Part shown: positions 7,909 to 17,103 of the stretch, piece by piece
How the letters are laid out: every line of letters starts with the position of its first letter
How positions within the stretch are numbered: position 1 is the stretch's first letter
DNA from: Actinomadura barringtoniae
GTDB taxonomy: Bacteria; Actinomycetota; Actinomycetes; Streptosporangiales; Streptosporangiaceae
Assembly (NCBI RefSeq): GCF_017573505.1
Contig: NZ_JAGEOJ010000010.1
Span: forward strand, 1 to 64,000
Reading direction: 5' to 3'
DNA: 64,000 nucleotides
Notes under the pieces: model-generated
What the model was told of the DNA's origin: nothing
The model's input: the letters and a program-made list of their open reading frames with translations, nothing else
The model's database searches: none
Position numbers and translations under genes: made by a program

Positions 7909-8923
7909 CCGGCCAGGACAGGTGCAGCTCGCGCTGCCAGTAGACCCAGCTGTGGGTGCCGACCGGGTAGAGGTGGGTCTGCACCGGGATGCTGAGCTGC
8001 TTCAGGCGCTTGAGGAACGGCTGGGCGGTGTACCAGCAGAACGCCTCGGCGGGGTCGGCGGCCTGGGCGGTCTTCTTGTCGAGCGGGCCCTTGGCGCCCT
8101 TCTTGGCGACCGAGACGTACAGCTTGGTGCGGCGCAGGCCGGAGGCGCGCGCCACCGGGTCGTGGGCGGCCCAGACGCCGTGCTGGAAGATCGGGTGGCC
8201 CCACATCGCGTACTTGTCGGTGAACGGGCCCAGACCGCTGAGGCCGGTCATCAGCACGTCCGGGGCGCCGCCCGAGAGCGTCGACAGGAAGCCGCTGTAG
8301 GAGCCGGCGAAGCGGAACATCCCCGGGTGGCGGGCCGCGTAGATCATCGCGCCGTAGCCGCCGGACGACTGGCCGAGGACGGCGCGGCGCGGGCCGGCGT
8401 GGTAGCGCTTCTCCAGGATGCCGCGCAGCTCGGTGAGGTGGAACGTCTCCCATGCGGGGGAGCCACCCCGGCCGTAGTTCCACCAGTCGGTGTAGCCGCC
8501 CGCGAAGCCGCCCTCCGGCATCACGACCATGACCTGGGACTTGGCGGCGAGCTTGGCGATGTCGGTGTTGGCGGTCCACGCGTTGTAGTGGGCGTTCCCG
8601 CCGTGCAGGGCCCATACGGTCGGCCAGGTCCGCTTGGCGCGGGCCGTCCAGCCCTTCGGAACGATGAGGCGCACCTTGAGCGTCCGGTTCATCGCCTTGG
8701 AGGCGATGGACAGGTCGTACATGCGCGGGCCGACCTTCTTCTCGCCCACCACCTTCGCGCCCACCTGCGTAGAGGCGCCCGCTTGCGTAGAGGTGCCGAC
8801 CCGCGTTGAGGCGCTCACCTGCGTTGAGGCGCTCACCTGCGTTGAGGCGGGTGCGGGCGCGGTCAGCAGTCCTCCGGCCAGGACCGTTCCGAGCGAGACG
8901 ACGACGGCACGCCTGGTGTGCAT
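7883..8923 (-). CDS. Secreted esterase, alpha/beta hydrolase (esterase D/antigen-85-like, PF00756)
   Basis: 346 residues. An N-terminal signal sequence (MHTRRAVVVS... to about residue 26) is followed by five imperfect six-residue repeats (consensus STQVSA, residues 27-56) and an esterase domain. The nucleophile is S186 in GQSSGG and a likely catalytic histidine lies in GTHSW near residue 325; a WALHGGN segment resembles an oxyanion region. The family hydrolyses or transfers acyl esters outside the cell. The repeat region is encoded by an 18-bp minisatellite and is probably a flexible linker. It converges on and overlaps the DUF3054 gene. Confidence 0.88.
   Translation of the reverse strand: MHTRRAVVVSLGTVLAGGLLTAPAPASTQVSASTQVSASTRVGTSTQAGASTQVGAKVVGEKKVGPRMYDLSIASKAMNRTLKVRLIVPKGWTARAKRTWPTVWALHGGNAHYNAWTANTDIAKLAAKSQVMVVMPEGGFAGGYTDWWNYGRGGSPAWETFHLTELRGILEKRYHAGPRRAVLGQSSGGYGAMIYAARHPGMFRFAGSYSGFLSTLSGGAPDVLMTGLSGLGPFTDKYAMWGHPIFQHGVWAAHDPVARASGLRRTKLYVSVAKKGAKGPLDKKTAQAADPAEAFCWYTAQPFLKRLKQLSIPVQTHLYPVGTHSWVYWQRELHLSWPVMMKALRS
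8757..8846. repeat. In-frame 18-bp repeat in the esterase N-terminus
   Basis: Five 18-bp units (consensus GCGCTCACCTGCGTTGAG on the plus strand); the two at 8811-8846 are identical. They encode the STQVSA-like hexapeptides just after the signal peptide. Confidence 0.85.
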
Positions 8924-9076
8924 ATGACCTCGTTAGGGAGGGGCTTACGCGATGCGGGTGGGCGAGACGGTAACAACGAGGTGAACGGGGCGGAAATCGC
9001 CTGCAGTGAGGAATTTTCGCGTCCAAGTTGTCACCGCGCTCACAAAGGCAGGTAGGAGCCCATGTTCGCGGCCACG

Positions 9077-9095
9077 AACTGAAGTGCGTTCAGTT
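9077..9095. promoter_or_regulatory. Palindromic operator upstream of the FAAL gene
   Basis: AACTGAA-GTGCG-TTCAGTT is a perfect 7-bp inverted repeat, in the 280-bp gap (8924-9203) that otherwise holds no gene. Size and symmetry fit a TetR-type site. The regulator is not identified. Confidence 0.5.
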
Positions 9096-9203
9096 TGCTG
9101 ATCGTCCCAGTTGACGGAGGCACTGTCGCGCTGGTGAAGTTACCCACGAGTCACGTCAGTGACGGGCGAAAAGTCGGTGACGGGCTGAGAGAGGGACACC
9201 ACG

Positions 9204-10856
9204 ATGACGACTGCGCTGCGGGACTGGCTGGACAAGCCGAACGCCGAACGCGGCATCCGGCTGGCCACCGACGGCGGAGACTGGGACTACCGCGACTACG
9301 GCACGCTGGCCTCGGCCGTGCGCCGCACCGCGGCGGCGATCATCGAGCAGGGCGTCCGCCCCGGCGACGTGGTCTGCATGATCCTTCCGACCGACTTCAC
9401 CTGCATCGAGACCTACTTCGGCGTGTGGGCGGCGGGCGCGACCGTCTGCCTGATCACGCCGCCGCTGTTCCAGGACGGCGACGACTACGTCGCGCACGTC
9501 GCGGCGATCCTGGAGCAGGCCAAGCCCGTGCTGACGATCGCCTCGGCCGACCTGGCGCCGCTCGCCGACCGCGCCATGAAGGCGGCGGGCATGGAGGACG
9601 ACCCCTGGCAGCCGCGGCAGGCCGAGAACGAGGCGGCCGTGCAGGAGGCCGGCGAGCTGGCCCTGCTGCAGTTCACCTCCGGCTCCAGCGGCGCGCCGCG
9701 CGGCGTCATGGTCACCTGGGACAACCTGGAGTCCAACGCCGAGCTGATCGCGCGCGAGGCCGGGTTCGCCGAGGATGACACCGTCGCCTCCTGGCTGCCG
9801 CTCTACCACGACATGGGGCTGATCGGCTGCTTCCTCACGCCGATCGCCCGGCAGGCGCACCTGCAGCTCATGCGGCCCGACCACTTCATCCGCGACCCCG
9901 CACGCTGGATCCGCTGCTTCGCCGAGGCCCGCCACACCGCCGCGCCGCCGTTCGCCTACGCCTACGTCGCGCGCCGGGTGAAGCCCGAGCAGCTGGAGGG
10001 CGTGGACCTGTCCGGCTGGAAGACCGCGATCATCGGCGCCGAGCCGATCGACCCGCACTCGCTGGAGATCTTCGCCGAGCTGCTGGAGCCGTTCGGCTTC
10101 TCGCGCACCGCGTTCAAGCCCGCGTTCGGCATGGCCGAGACGACGCTGCTGGTGACGATGGACGAGGTTGTCCGCGACCCGCTGTGCATCAGGCCCGACA
10201 CCGCGTCGTTCGCGTTCGGCGAGCCGGTGCGCGTGCTGGAGCAGCACACGCTCGGCCCGCGGTCCAAGGGCGCCAAGACCGGCTGGACGGTCGGCTGCGG
10301 AACGCCGCAGGAGGACGTGCCGGTCGCCATCGTGAACGACGACGGCACCGAACTGCCCGCGGGCCACCTCGGCGAGATCGTCGTCGGCGGCGCGTCGGCC
10401 TGCCCGGGCTACTACGCGGGCGCCGAGGGCAAGTCGACCCGCTTCATCGACGACAAGGTCTACACCGGCGACGCCGGGTTCTTCCACGAGGGCCAGCTGT
10501 TCGTGCTCGGCCGGATGGGCGACAGCATCAAGGTGCGCGGCCGTTCGGTGTACGTCGAGGACCTCGAGGCCAAGATCGCCGAGACGACCGGGCTCGGCAA
10601 GGGCCGGATCGTGGTCGCCGCCGTGCCGGGCGCGGGCGAGAAGCGGCTGGCGCTGTTCGCCGAGACCACCGACGACTCGTGGGCGGCCGACGTCCGCGAG
10701 ATGCTGCGCCGCCGCCTCGGCGACGACCGCGTCGAGGTGACGATCGCCGTCGGCTCGGGCCTCATCCAGCGCACCTCCAGCGGCAAGCCGCGCCGCCGCT
10801 ACATGTGGGAGCGGCTCCAGGCTGGGAAAATGGAGGGCGCACGCATCGTCGGCTGA
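9204..10856 (+). CDS. Fatty acyl-AMP ligase-like adenylating enzyme (FAAL/FadD family)
   Basis: 550 residues. The P-loop is FTSGSSGAPRG (157-167), SWLPLYHDMGLIG is the FAAL hallmark segment, GMAET marks the adenine site, and YTGDAGF plus a C-terminal KVRGRSVY region close the ANL fold. FAALs activate fatty acids as acyl-adenylates and usually hand them to an acyl carrier protein of a PKS or NRPS. No carrier protein is nearby, so the acceptor is unknown. ATG 9204 is preceded by GAGAGGG. It starts the lipid-related block that continues with the hydrolase-adenylation fusion 105 bp downstream. Confidence 0.88.
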   Translation: MTTALRDWLDKPNAERGIRLATDGGDWDYRDYGTLASAVRRTAAAIIEQGVRPGDVVCMILPTDFTCIETYFGVWAAGATVCLITPPLFQDGDDYVAHVAAILEQAKPVLTIASADLAPLADRAMKAAGMEDDPWQPRQAENEAAVQEAGELALLQFTSGSSGAPRGVMVTWDNLESNAELIAREAGFAEDDTVASWLPLYHDMGLIGCFLTPIARQAHLQLMRPDHFIRDPARWIRCFAEARHTAAPPFAYAYVARRVKPEQLEGVDLSGWKTAIIGAEPIDPHSLEIFAELLEPFGFSRTAFKPAFGMAETTLLVTMDEVVRDPLCIRPDTASFAFGEPVRVLEQHTLGPRSKGAKTGWTVGCGTPQEDVPVAIVNDDGTELPAGHLGEIVVGGASACPGYYAGAEGKSTRFIDDKVYTGDAGFFHEGQLFVLGRMGDSIKVRGRSVYVEDLEAKIAETTGLGKGRIVVAAVPGAGEKRLALFAETTDDSWAADVREMLRRRLGDDRVEVTIAVGSGLIQRTSSGKPRRRYMWERLQAGKMEGARIVG

Positions 10857-10961
10857 CGGTCTTCTGGCAGTCGATTGACGGTTCTCTCACAAAGAGTGAT
10901 CGTCGATTGATAAATCTGTCCATAGCGGACAACATGTCGTTGACCCTCCGAGAGGCCAACG

Positions 10962-13900
10962 ATGCCCCCTGTTGCCAAAGCGCTGTTCCGCCTGGGTTCG
11001 CGCCTGGGATCGACCGCCCAGAACGCGCTGGAGGTCGCTCGCTTCGGCGGCCTCGACACCGATGAGGACGCCTCGCCGTTCGACGTCGTGACCGAGCAGC
11101 GCGTCTACCGGCTCCGGCATTATTTCCCGGGGGGTTCGGGGGGTCGTCCCCCCGGTGAGGACAGCCCGAAGCCCGCTGCGGACGACAAGCGGCCGGTGAT
11201 CGTGCTGGTGCCGCCGCTGATGATCACCGCCGAGGTGTACGACATCTCCTCGCGGGTGAGCGCGGTCGGCGTGCTGCACGACCTGGGCCTCGATCCGTGG
11301 GTGGTCGACTTCGGGGCGCCCGAGCGCGAGCCGGGCGGGCTGGAGCGGACGGTCACCGACCACGTCGTGGCGGTCAGCGACGCGATCGACCGGGTGCGCG
11401 AGGCGACCGGGCGGGACGTGCACCTGGCGGGCTACTCGCAGGGCGGCATGTTCGTCTACCAGGCCGCCGCGTACCGGCGCAGCAAGGGCATCGAGTCGCT
11501 GGTGACGTTCGGCAGCCCCGCCGACATCAGCGTCGGCCTGCCGTTCGGGCTGCCGAGCTGGGTCGCCTCCGAGGGCGCCGGGCGCATCCCGGACGCGCTG
11601 CTCGGCAACATCGCGGTGCCCGGCTGGGTGACGCGGACCGGCTTCCAGCTGCTCAGCCCGGTCAAGTCGGTGCGCAGCCGCGTCGACTTCATCCTGCAGC
11701 TGCACGACCGCGAGCGCCTGGCGCCGCGCGAGCGGCAGCGGCGGTTCCTCGAACGCGAGGGCTGGGTGTCGTGGCCCGGCCCGGCGCTGGCCGAGTTCAT
11801 CCGCCAGTTCATCCAGCACAACCGCATGCTGACCGGCGGGTTCGTGATCGGCGACCGGCTGGTGACGCTGGCCGACATCACCTGCCCGGTGCTGACGTTC
11901 GTCGGCGAGGTCGACGAGATCGCGCCGCCGCCGATGGTGCGCGGCATCCGCCGGGCCGCGCCGCGTGCGCAGGTGTACGAGGCGTCGCTGCGCGCGGGGC
12001 ACTTCGGCATGGTCGTCGGCTCGATGGCGATCTCGCAGACCTGGCCCGCCGTCGCGTCCTGGGCCAAGTGGCGCGCCGGCGAGGACGACCTGCCCGAGCT
12101 GATCACGCCGGTCGAGGGCGACGAGGAGACCTCGGCGCCGTCACCGCCCGGCGGCTCCCTCGCGTACGGACTCCAGCTCGCCTCCGGGATCGGCACCAGC
12201 GCCGTACGGTCGGCGGCCCTGACCGCGACCCGGGCGTTCCGCGGCGGCCGCCAGCTCGCGGGCGAGGCCACCCAGAACCTCCCGCGCCTGGCCCGACTGG
12301 AACGCATCCAGTCCAACACCCGCATGTCGCTCGGCCTGCTGCTGGACGAGGCCGCCGAGAAGGCGCCCGACGACGTCTTCTTCCTCTACGAGGGCCGCGC
12401 GTACAGCCAGGAGGCGGCCAAGGGACGCATCGACGCGGTGGTGCGCGGGCTCATCCACATCGGGGTGCGCCAGGGCGACTGCGTCGGCGTGCTCATGGAC
12501 ACCCGGCCCACCGCGCTCGCGCTGGTAGCCGCGCTGAGCAGGCTCGGCGCGGTCGCCGTGCTGCTGCGCCCGGACGGCGACCTGGCCAAGGAGGCCGAGC
12601 TCGGCCGCATCGGCCGGATCATCGCCGACCCCGAGAACGCCGCCCGCGCCGCCGGGCTGGAGGGCGTTGACGGCTACATCCTGGGCGGTGGTGGCGGCGA
12701 GCGCGATCTCGGCCTGCCGCTGATCGACATGGAACGGATCGACCCCGACGAGGTGCCGCTGCCCGGCTGGTACCGGCCGAACCCGGGCCGCGCGGGCGAC
12801 CTGGCGTTCGTGCTGTTCACCGGCGACGGCGAGCACATCCGGGCCGCGCGGATCACCAACCGGCGCTGGGCGCTGTCGGCGTTCGGCACGGCCTCCTCGG
12901 CGTCGCTGTCGCCCGCCGACACCGTCTACAGCATCACCCCGCTCCAGCACCCTTCCGCGCTGCTGATGAGCCTGGGCGGAGCGGTCGCGAGCGGCGCCCG
13001 GCTGGCGCTGGCCAGCGCGTACGACCCGGAGACGTTCTGGGACGAGGCGCGCCGCTACGGCGTGACCGTCGCCTCCTACACCTGGACGCTGCTGCGCGAC
13101 CTGGTGAACGCGCCGCCGCACCCGAACGAGCGGCACCATCCCGTACGGCTGTTCATCGGGTCGGGCATGCCGCGCGGCCTGTGGCGGCGCGTGGAGAAGC
13201 GGTTCGCGCCCGCCCGCGTGGTGGAGTTCTACGCCGCCACCGAGGGCGAGGGCATCCTGGTCAACCTGAGCGGCAAGAAGCCCGGCTCGCTCGGACGTCC
13301 GCTGCCCGGCTCGGCCGAGGTCCGCCTCGCCCGCTACGACCTGGAGAACGGCCGGCTCGCCGAGGGCCCGCACGGCTTCGCGGTCGAGACCGCGCCGGAC
13401 GAGATCGGAATGCTGGTCACGCGCGTGAAGCCGGGCCGCGTCGGCGCGGTGGCCCGCCCGCTGCGCGGCGTCTTCCAGGCCGAGGACGCGTGGTCGGTCA
13501 CCGGCGACCTGTTCCGGCGCGACGCCGACGGCGACTTCTGGATGGTCGGCCGCGACTCCGAGCTCATCCGTACCACCGACGGCATCGTCCCGCCCGGCCC
13601 GATCCGCGACGCGCTCGGCGACCTGCCCTACATCGACGCCGTCGCCGTCTACGGCATCCCGGTGGGCGACACCGACGTCGCCGCGGCGGCCGTCACGCTT
13701 CGCGAGGGCGGCGAGGTGAAGCCGGTGGACCTGTCGGAGGCGCTGCTGCGGGTCGAGCCCGAGCTGCGCCCCGCGATCGTCCGCGTCGTCGACGACATCA
13801 CCGTCACCAAGGGACGGCGCCTGCTCACCGCGCGGCTGCGCGAGGAGGGCGTGCCGCCCGCGGCGGACGGCAGGACCTACTACCGCGACCGCGCCGGCGC

Positions 13901-13967
13901 GTACCGGCTCCTCACCGAGACCGCCCGCCGCCGTCTCCTGCGCACCCCCAAGGCGCAGGCCCGCTAG
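10962..13967 (+). CDS. Alpha/beta-hydrolase fused to a divergent AMP-binding (acyl-CoA synthetase-like) domain
   Basis: 1001 residues with two modules. Residues ~75-370 are an alpha/beta hydrolase related to PHA synthase/PhaC-type enzymes, with nucleophile S159 in GYSQGG, a conserved GEVDEIAPP acid region near 308 and GHFG histidine near 338. Residues ~445-985 resemble an acyl-CoA synthetase. In that half the ATP-binding P-loop normally written TSGTTGxPKG reads FTGDGEHIRAARIT (about 618-632), so ATP use is doubtful or altered; YAATEGEG and a TGDLF motif remain. The pairing suggests release and re-activation, or transfer, of an acyl chain. The start at ATG 10962 lacks a strong ribosome site. 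Confidence 0.82.
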   Translation: MPPVAKALFRLGSRLGSTAQNALEVARFGGLDTDEDASPFDVVTEQRVYRLRHYFPGGSGGRPPGEDSPKPAADDKRPVIVLVPPLMITAEVYDISSRVSAVGVLHDLGLDPWVVDFGAPEREPGGLERTVTDHVVAVSDAIDRVREATGRDVHLAGYSQGGMFVYQAAAYRRSKGIESLVTFGSPADISVGLPFGLPSWVASEGAGRIPDALLGNIAVPGWVTRTGFQLLSPVKSVRSRVDFILQLHDRERLAPRERQRRFLEREGWVSWPGPALAEFIRQFIQHNRMLTGGFVIGDRLVTLADITCPVLTFVGEVDEIAPPPMVRGIRRAAPRAQVYEASLRAGHFGMVVGSMAISQTWPAVASWAKWRAGEDDLPELITPVEGDEETSAPSPPGGSLAYGLQLASGIGTSAVRSAALTATRAFRGGRQLAGEATQNLPRLARLERIQSNTRMSLGLLLDEAAEKAPDDVFFLYEGRAYSQEAAKGRIDAVVRGLIHIGVRQGDCVGVLMDTRPTALALVAALSRLGAVAVLLRPDGDLAKEAELGRIGRIIADPENAARAAGLEGVDGYILGGGGGERDLGLPLIDMERIDPDEVPLPGWYRPNPGRAGDLAFVLFTGDGEHIRAARITNRRWALSAFGTASSASLSPADTVYSITPLQHPSALLMSLGGAVASGARLALASAYDPETFWDEARRYGVTVASYTWTLLRDLVNAPPHPNERHHPVRLFIGSGMPRGLWRRVEKRFAPARVVEFYAATEGEGILVNLSGKKPGSLGRPLPGSAEVRLARYDLENGRLAEGPHGFAVETAPDEIGMLVTRVKPGRVGAVARPLRGVFQAEDAWSVTGDLFRRDADGDFWMVGRDSELIRTTDGIVPPGPIRDALGDLPYIDAVAVYGIPVGDTDVAAAAVTLREGGEVKPVDLSEALLRVEPELRPAIVRVVDDITVTKGRRLLTARLREEGVPPAADGRTYYRDRAGAYRLLTETARRRLLRTPKAQAR

Positions 13968-13984
13968 CCGCGGGGTGGCTGTTC

Positions 13985-14070
13985 AGCCGAGGACGGTCGC
14001 TCAGCCGCGGACGGTCGCTTTATCCGCGGACGGTCGCTCTATCCGCGGACGGTCGCTCTATCCACGGACG
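13985..14070. repeat. 19-bp minisatellite between convergent genes
   Basis: Four to five units of CCGCGGACGGTCGCTCTAT (first unit 18 bp) lie between the fusion gene stop and the transpeptidase stop. The last unit enters the 3' end of the transpeptidase gene. Confidence 0.85.
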
Positions 14071-14756
14071 TAGACGCGTTCGTTGTTCTCGACCACGTGG
14101 GGGAGGACGTCGGCGGTGTGGAGCGGGACCCGGACGCAGCCGTGCGAGGCCGGGTGACGCGGAACGTGGGTCGAGCCGTGCATCGCGTAGCCCTGGTAGA
14201 AGTACAGCGGCCGGTACATGTAGCCGAGCGCCGAACGGTGCCAGCCCTTGATGCGGCGCGTGACGCGGAAGTCGCCGGTCGGCGTGTGCGCCACGCCGCA
14301 GCCGCTCGCGCCGCAGTAGGACGCGCCGGAGCCGGTCGAGATGTGGCTGATGAGCGCGGGCTCGCCGTGCCGGTAGGCGACCAGCAGCTGCTTGCGCAGG
14401 TTGATCTCCACCCGGTTCGGCGGCGTCTTGGCCACGATCGAGTGCGGCTGGCGGGGACGCGCGAGGGCCGCCCATGTCTTGTCGGTGACGACGCCGTTCG
14501 GCTTCATCCTGTTGACCTTCTGGAACGCCCAGACCGCGGTCCGGGTGTCGCCGCCGAACCGGCCGGTGATCGCGCCCGGGTCGTAGTGCAGGTCGCGCAG
14601 GCGCTTCTGCAGCTCGCGGACCTGCGGGCCGGTGTCGCCCGGACGGATCGAGTGCGTGCGGCGGGCAAGGCCCGTTCTGTGGTGATCCAGCGGGACTGCA
14701 TGAGCCGCGGGCAGGGCGGCGAGGGCTGTGGCGACGAGCGCGGTGCCGACGATCAT
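14058..14756 (-). CDS. L,D-transpeptidase with N-terminal peptidoglycan-binding domain
   Basis: 232 residues: signal peptide (to about residue 20), a PG_binding_1 domain (about 40-100), and a YkuD catalytic domain with the full HGS...SHGCVR signature (H193 to C207, catalytic cysteine C207). It should form 3-3 cross-links or attach proteins to peptidoglycan outside the membrane. The 151-aa frame antisense to it is a shadow. No regulatory partner is evident; it is flanked by lipid and P450 genes, but its role is general cell-wall maintenance. Confidence 0.92.
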   Translation of the reverse strand: MIVGTALVATALAALPAAHAVPLDHHRTGLARRTHSIRPGDTGPQVRELQKRLRDLHYDPGAITGRFGGDTRTAVWAFQKVNRMKPNGVVTDKTWAALARPRQPHSIVAKTPPNRVEINLRKQLLVAYRHGEPALISHISTGSGASYCGASGCGVAHTPTGDFRVTRRIKGWHRSALGYMYRPLYFYQGYAMHGSTHVPRHPASHGCVRVPLHTADVLPHVVENNERVYVRG

Positions 14757-14896
14757 GCGGTGGAGGCTAGGCCGCCGGACCGGGCGCGGCGGCGGGGGCT
14801 CGCGGCGTCGCGGGAGAGGCGCGGGGGAAGCTTTACCGGCCGCCGGTGCGACCAGGTGCTGACAGGGAGTGCCCGGCTCAGGTACGTTACAACAAA

Positions 14897-14921
14897 GCTA
14901 CACAAATCGAGCATTTGTAGC
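14897..14921. promoter_or_regulatory. Inverted repeat upstream of the P450-SDR operon
   Basis: GCTACACAAAT-CGAGC-ATTTGTAGC is a nearly perfect dyad in an AT-rich patch. A related GCTACA element is present on the minus strand between the DUF2236 and TetR genes (around 17967-17973), so the TetR at 18006 is a candidate regulator of both. Confidence 0.45.
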
Positions 14922-14941
14922 GCAACCTCGGCGGAGGGTAG

Positions 14942-16303
14942 ATGGGCACGAGACTCCTCGCGGCGCCGCCCGAAGGCAGCGAACTGAAGCCGGTCCGCGG
15001 AGCGCCCGGCCTCCCCTATATCGGCAACACCCTGCAGGTGATGCGGAATCCGTTCGGGGTGGCCCGCGAACGCTATGACCAGTTCGGCGAGGTCAGCTGG
15101 GGCTGGCTGCTCGGGCAGCGCACGGTCACCGTGCAGGGCCCGGAGGCGGCCGAGACCGTCCTGATCAACCGGGACAAGGCGTTCGCCAACGGACCGGCCT
15201 GGAGCTACTTCATCGGGCCGTTCTTCTACCGCGGCATCATGCTGCTCGACTTCGAGGAGCACCTGCACCACCGGCGCATCATGCAGCAGGCGTTCACCCA
15301 GAAGCGGCTGCGCGCCTACCTGGACGCGATGGCGCCGAGCATCGGCAAGGGCCTGGACGCGTGGGAGCCCGCGCGCGGCTTCAAGGTGTACGACCACCTG
15401 AAGCAGCTCACCCTCGACCTGGCGACCGACGTCTTCATGGGCATCGAGCTGGACCGTGCCGAGGCCGATCGGGTGAACGGCGCGTTCATCGACGCCGTCC
15501 GCGCGGGCACCGCCTACGTGCGCTTCCCCGTGCCGGGCCTGCGCTGGCACAAGGGCATGAAGGCCCGCAAGGTGCTGGAGGAGTTCTTCAAGAGCAACCT
15601 GCCCGCCAAGAGGCGCGACGGCGGCGACGACCTGTTCGCCGCGCTCTGCGAGGCCCAGACCGACGACGGCGACCGCTTCACCGACGAGGACGTCGTCAAC
15701 CACATGATCTTCGCGCTGATGGCGGCGCACGACACGACCACCATCACGCTGACCACGATGGCGTACTACCTGGCCAAGCACCCCGAGTGGCAGGAACGGC
15801 TGCGCGAGGAGTCGCAGGCGCTCGGCAAGCCGGTTCTGTCCTTCGAGGACCTCGACTCCATGGTCTCCATCGACATGGTGATGAAGGAGTCGCTGCGCCT
15901 GGTCTCCCCGGTGCCCGCGCTGCCGCGCCGCGCGGTGAAGGACACCTCGATCCTCGGCTACCACATCCCGGCCGGGACCACCGTGGTCGTTCCGCAGCTC
16001 ACCAACCACTACATGTCCGAGTGGTGGCCCGACCCCGAGAAGTTCGACCCCGGGCGCTTCTCCGGTGAACGGCGTGAGGACAAGGTGCACAAGTACGCCT
16101 GGTCCCCGTTCGGCGGCGGCGCCCACAAGTGCATCGGCCTGCACTTCGCCGGCATGCAGGTGAAGAGCATCCTGCACCAGCTGCTGCTGCGCTACCGGTG
16201 GAGCGTGCCCGCGCGCTACGAGTGGCCGCTGGACACCACCTCCCTCCCGTCGCCCAAGGACGGGCTCCCCGTGAGACTCGAACGCCTGGAGAACACAGCA
16301 TGA
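14942..16303 (+). CDS. Cytochrome P450
   Basis: 453 residues, longer than the P450 at 3277 and closer to the CYP51/CYP26-like or fatty-acid/sterol-type groups. Motifs are AAHDTTT in helix I, KESLR in helix K and SPFGGGAHKCIG with heme ligand C397. GGAGGG at 14933 gives a good ribosome site for ATG 14942. The stop overlaps the SDR start as ATGA, so the two enzymes are translationally coupled. A plausible sequence is hydroxylation by the P450 and oxidation of the alcohol by the SDR; the substrate is unknown but the neighbourhood suggests a lipid. Confidence 0.93.
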   Translation: MGTRLLAAPPEGSELKPVRGAPGLPYIGNTLQVMRNPFGVARERYDQFGEVSWGWLLGQRTVTVQGPEAAETVLINRDKAFANGPAWSYFIGPFFYRGIMLLDFEEHLHHRRIMQQAFTQKRLRAYLDAMAPSIGKGLDAWEPARGFKVYDHLKQLTLDLATDVFMGIELDRAEADRVNGAFIDAVRAGTAYVRFPVPGLRWHKGMKARKVLEEFFKSNLPAKRRDGGDDLFAALCEAQTDDGDRFTDEDVVNHMIFALMAAHDTTTITLTTMAYYLAKHPEWQERLREESQALGKPVLSFEDLDSMVSIDMVMKESLRLVSPVPALPRRAVKDTSILGYHIPAGTTVVVPQLTNHYMSEWWPDPEKFDPGRFSGERREDKVHKYAWSPFGGGAHKCIGLHFAGMQVKSILHQLLLRYRWSVPARYEWPLDTTSLPSPKDGLPVRLERLENTA

Positions 16304-17103
16304 GCAAGGTCATCGCCATCACCGGCGCCGCCCGCGGCATCGGCTTCGCCACCGCCAAGGCCCTGCTCGCCAAGGGCGCGACCGTCGTCATCGGCGACAT
16401 CGACGAGGGCGCGGCCAAGGAGGCCGGCGAGAACCTCGGCGCCCCCGCCTACAAGGTCGACGTCACCTCGCGCGAGTCGTTCGAGGCGTTCCTGACCAAG
16501 GTCGAGGAGGAGCACGGGCAGCTCGACGTCCTGGTCAACAACGCCGGGATCATGCCGATCGGCGCCGTGGAGAAGGAGAGCGAGGCCGACGCGCGCCGCT
16601 GCATGGACATCAACGTGCACGGCGTCATGACCGGGACCAAGCTCGCCCTCGACCGGATGCTGCCGCGCGGCGAAGGCCACATCATCAACATCGCCTCGCT
16701 CGCCGGGGTGCTGCCCACGCCGGGCCTGGCGCTCTACAACGCCAGCAAGGCCGCCGTGGTCGCGTTCACCGAGGCCACCCGCCTGGAGGTGCAAGGCCGC
16801 GGGGTGCACGTCTCGGGCGTCCTGCCGACGTTCACCAACACCGAGCTGATCTCCGGCACCCGCAGCCCCAAGGGCCAGAAGAACGCCGAGCCCGAGGACA
16901 TCGCGGCCGCCGTCGTCGCGCTCGTCGGCAAGCCGCGCGCGCAGGTCACCGTGCCCGCCAAGTTCGCCGCCCAGATCCGCATGAGCGCGCTGATGCCCGA
17001 CCGCTTCAAGCAGGCGATCTCGCGTCGCTACGGCCTCGACAAGATCTTCCTGGACTACGACGCGGACGCCCGCAAGGCCTACGACGCCCGCATCCGCGAC
17101 TGA
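16300..17103 (+). CDS. Short-chain dehydrogenase/reductase
   Basis: 267 residues, classical SDR. The cofactor motif is TGAARGIG (residues 8-15), NNAG is at about 80-83, and the catalytic Ser lies in NIAS and Tyr/Lys in YNASK. It begins with an ATGA overlap on the P450 stop. A C-terminal extension of about 40 residues (KQAISRRYGLDKIFLDYD) resembles the membrane-associated tail of mycobacterial SadH-like SDRs. Its 3' end overlaps the convergent DUF2236 gene by 25 bp. Confidence 0.92.
   Translation: MSKVIAITGAARGIGFATAKALLAKGATVVIGDIDEGAAKEAGENLGAPAYKVDVTSRESFEAFLTKVEEEHGQLDVLVNNAGIMPIGAVEKESEADARRCMDINVHGVMTGTKLALDRMLPRGEGHIINIASLAGVLPTPGLALYNASKAAVVAFTEATRLEVQGRGVHVSGVLPTFTNTELISGTRSPKGQKNAEPEDIAAAVVALVGKPRAQVTVPAKFAAQIRMSALMPDRFKQAISRRYGLDKIFLDYDADARKAYDARIRD

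Noticed and set aside
9204..17103. A complete polyketide or lipopeptide biosynthetic cluster
   Set aside because: FAAL and P450 are suggestive, but there is no PKS, NRPS, carrier protein or thioesterase in the window.
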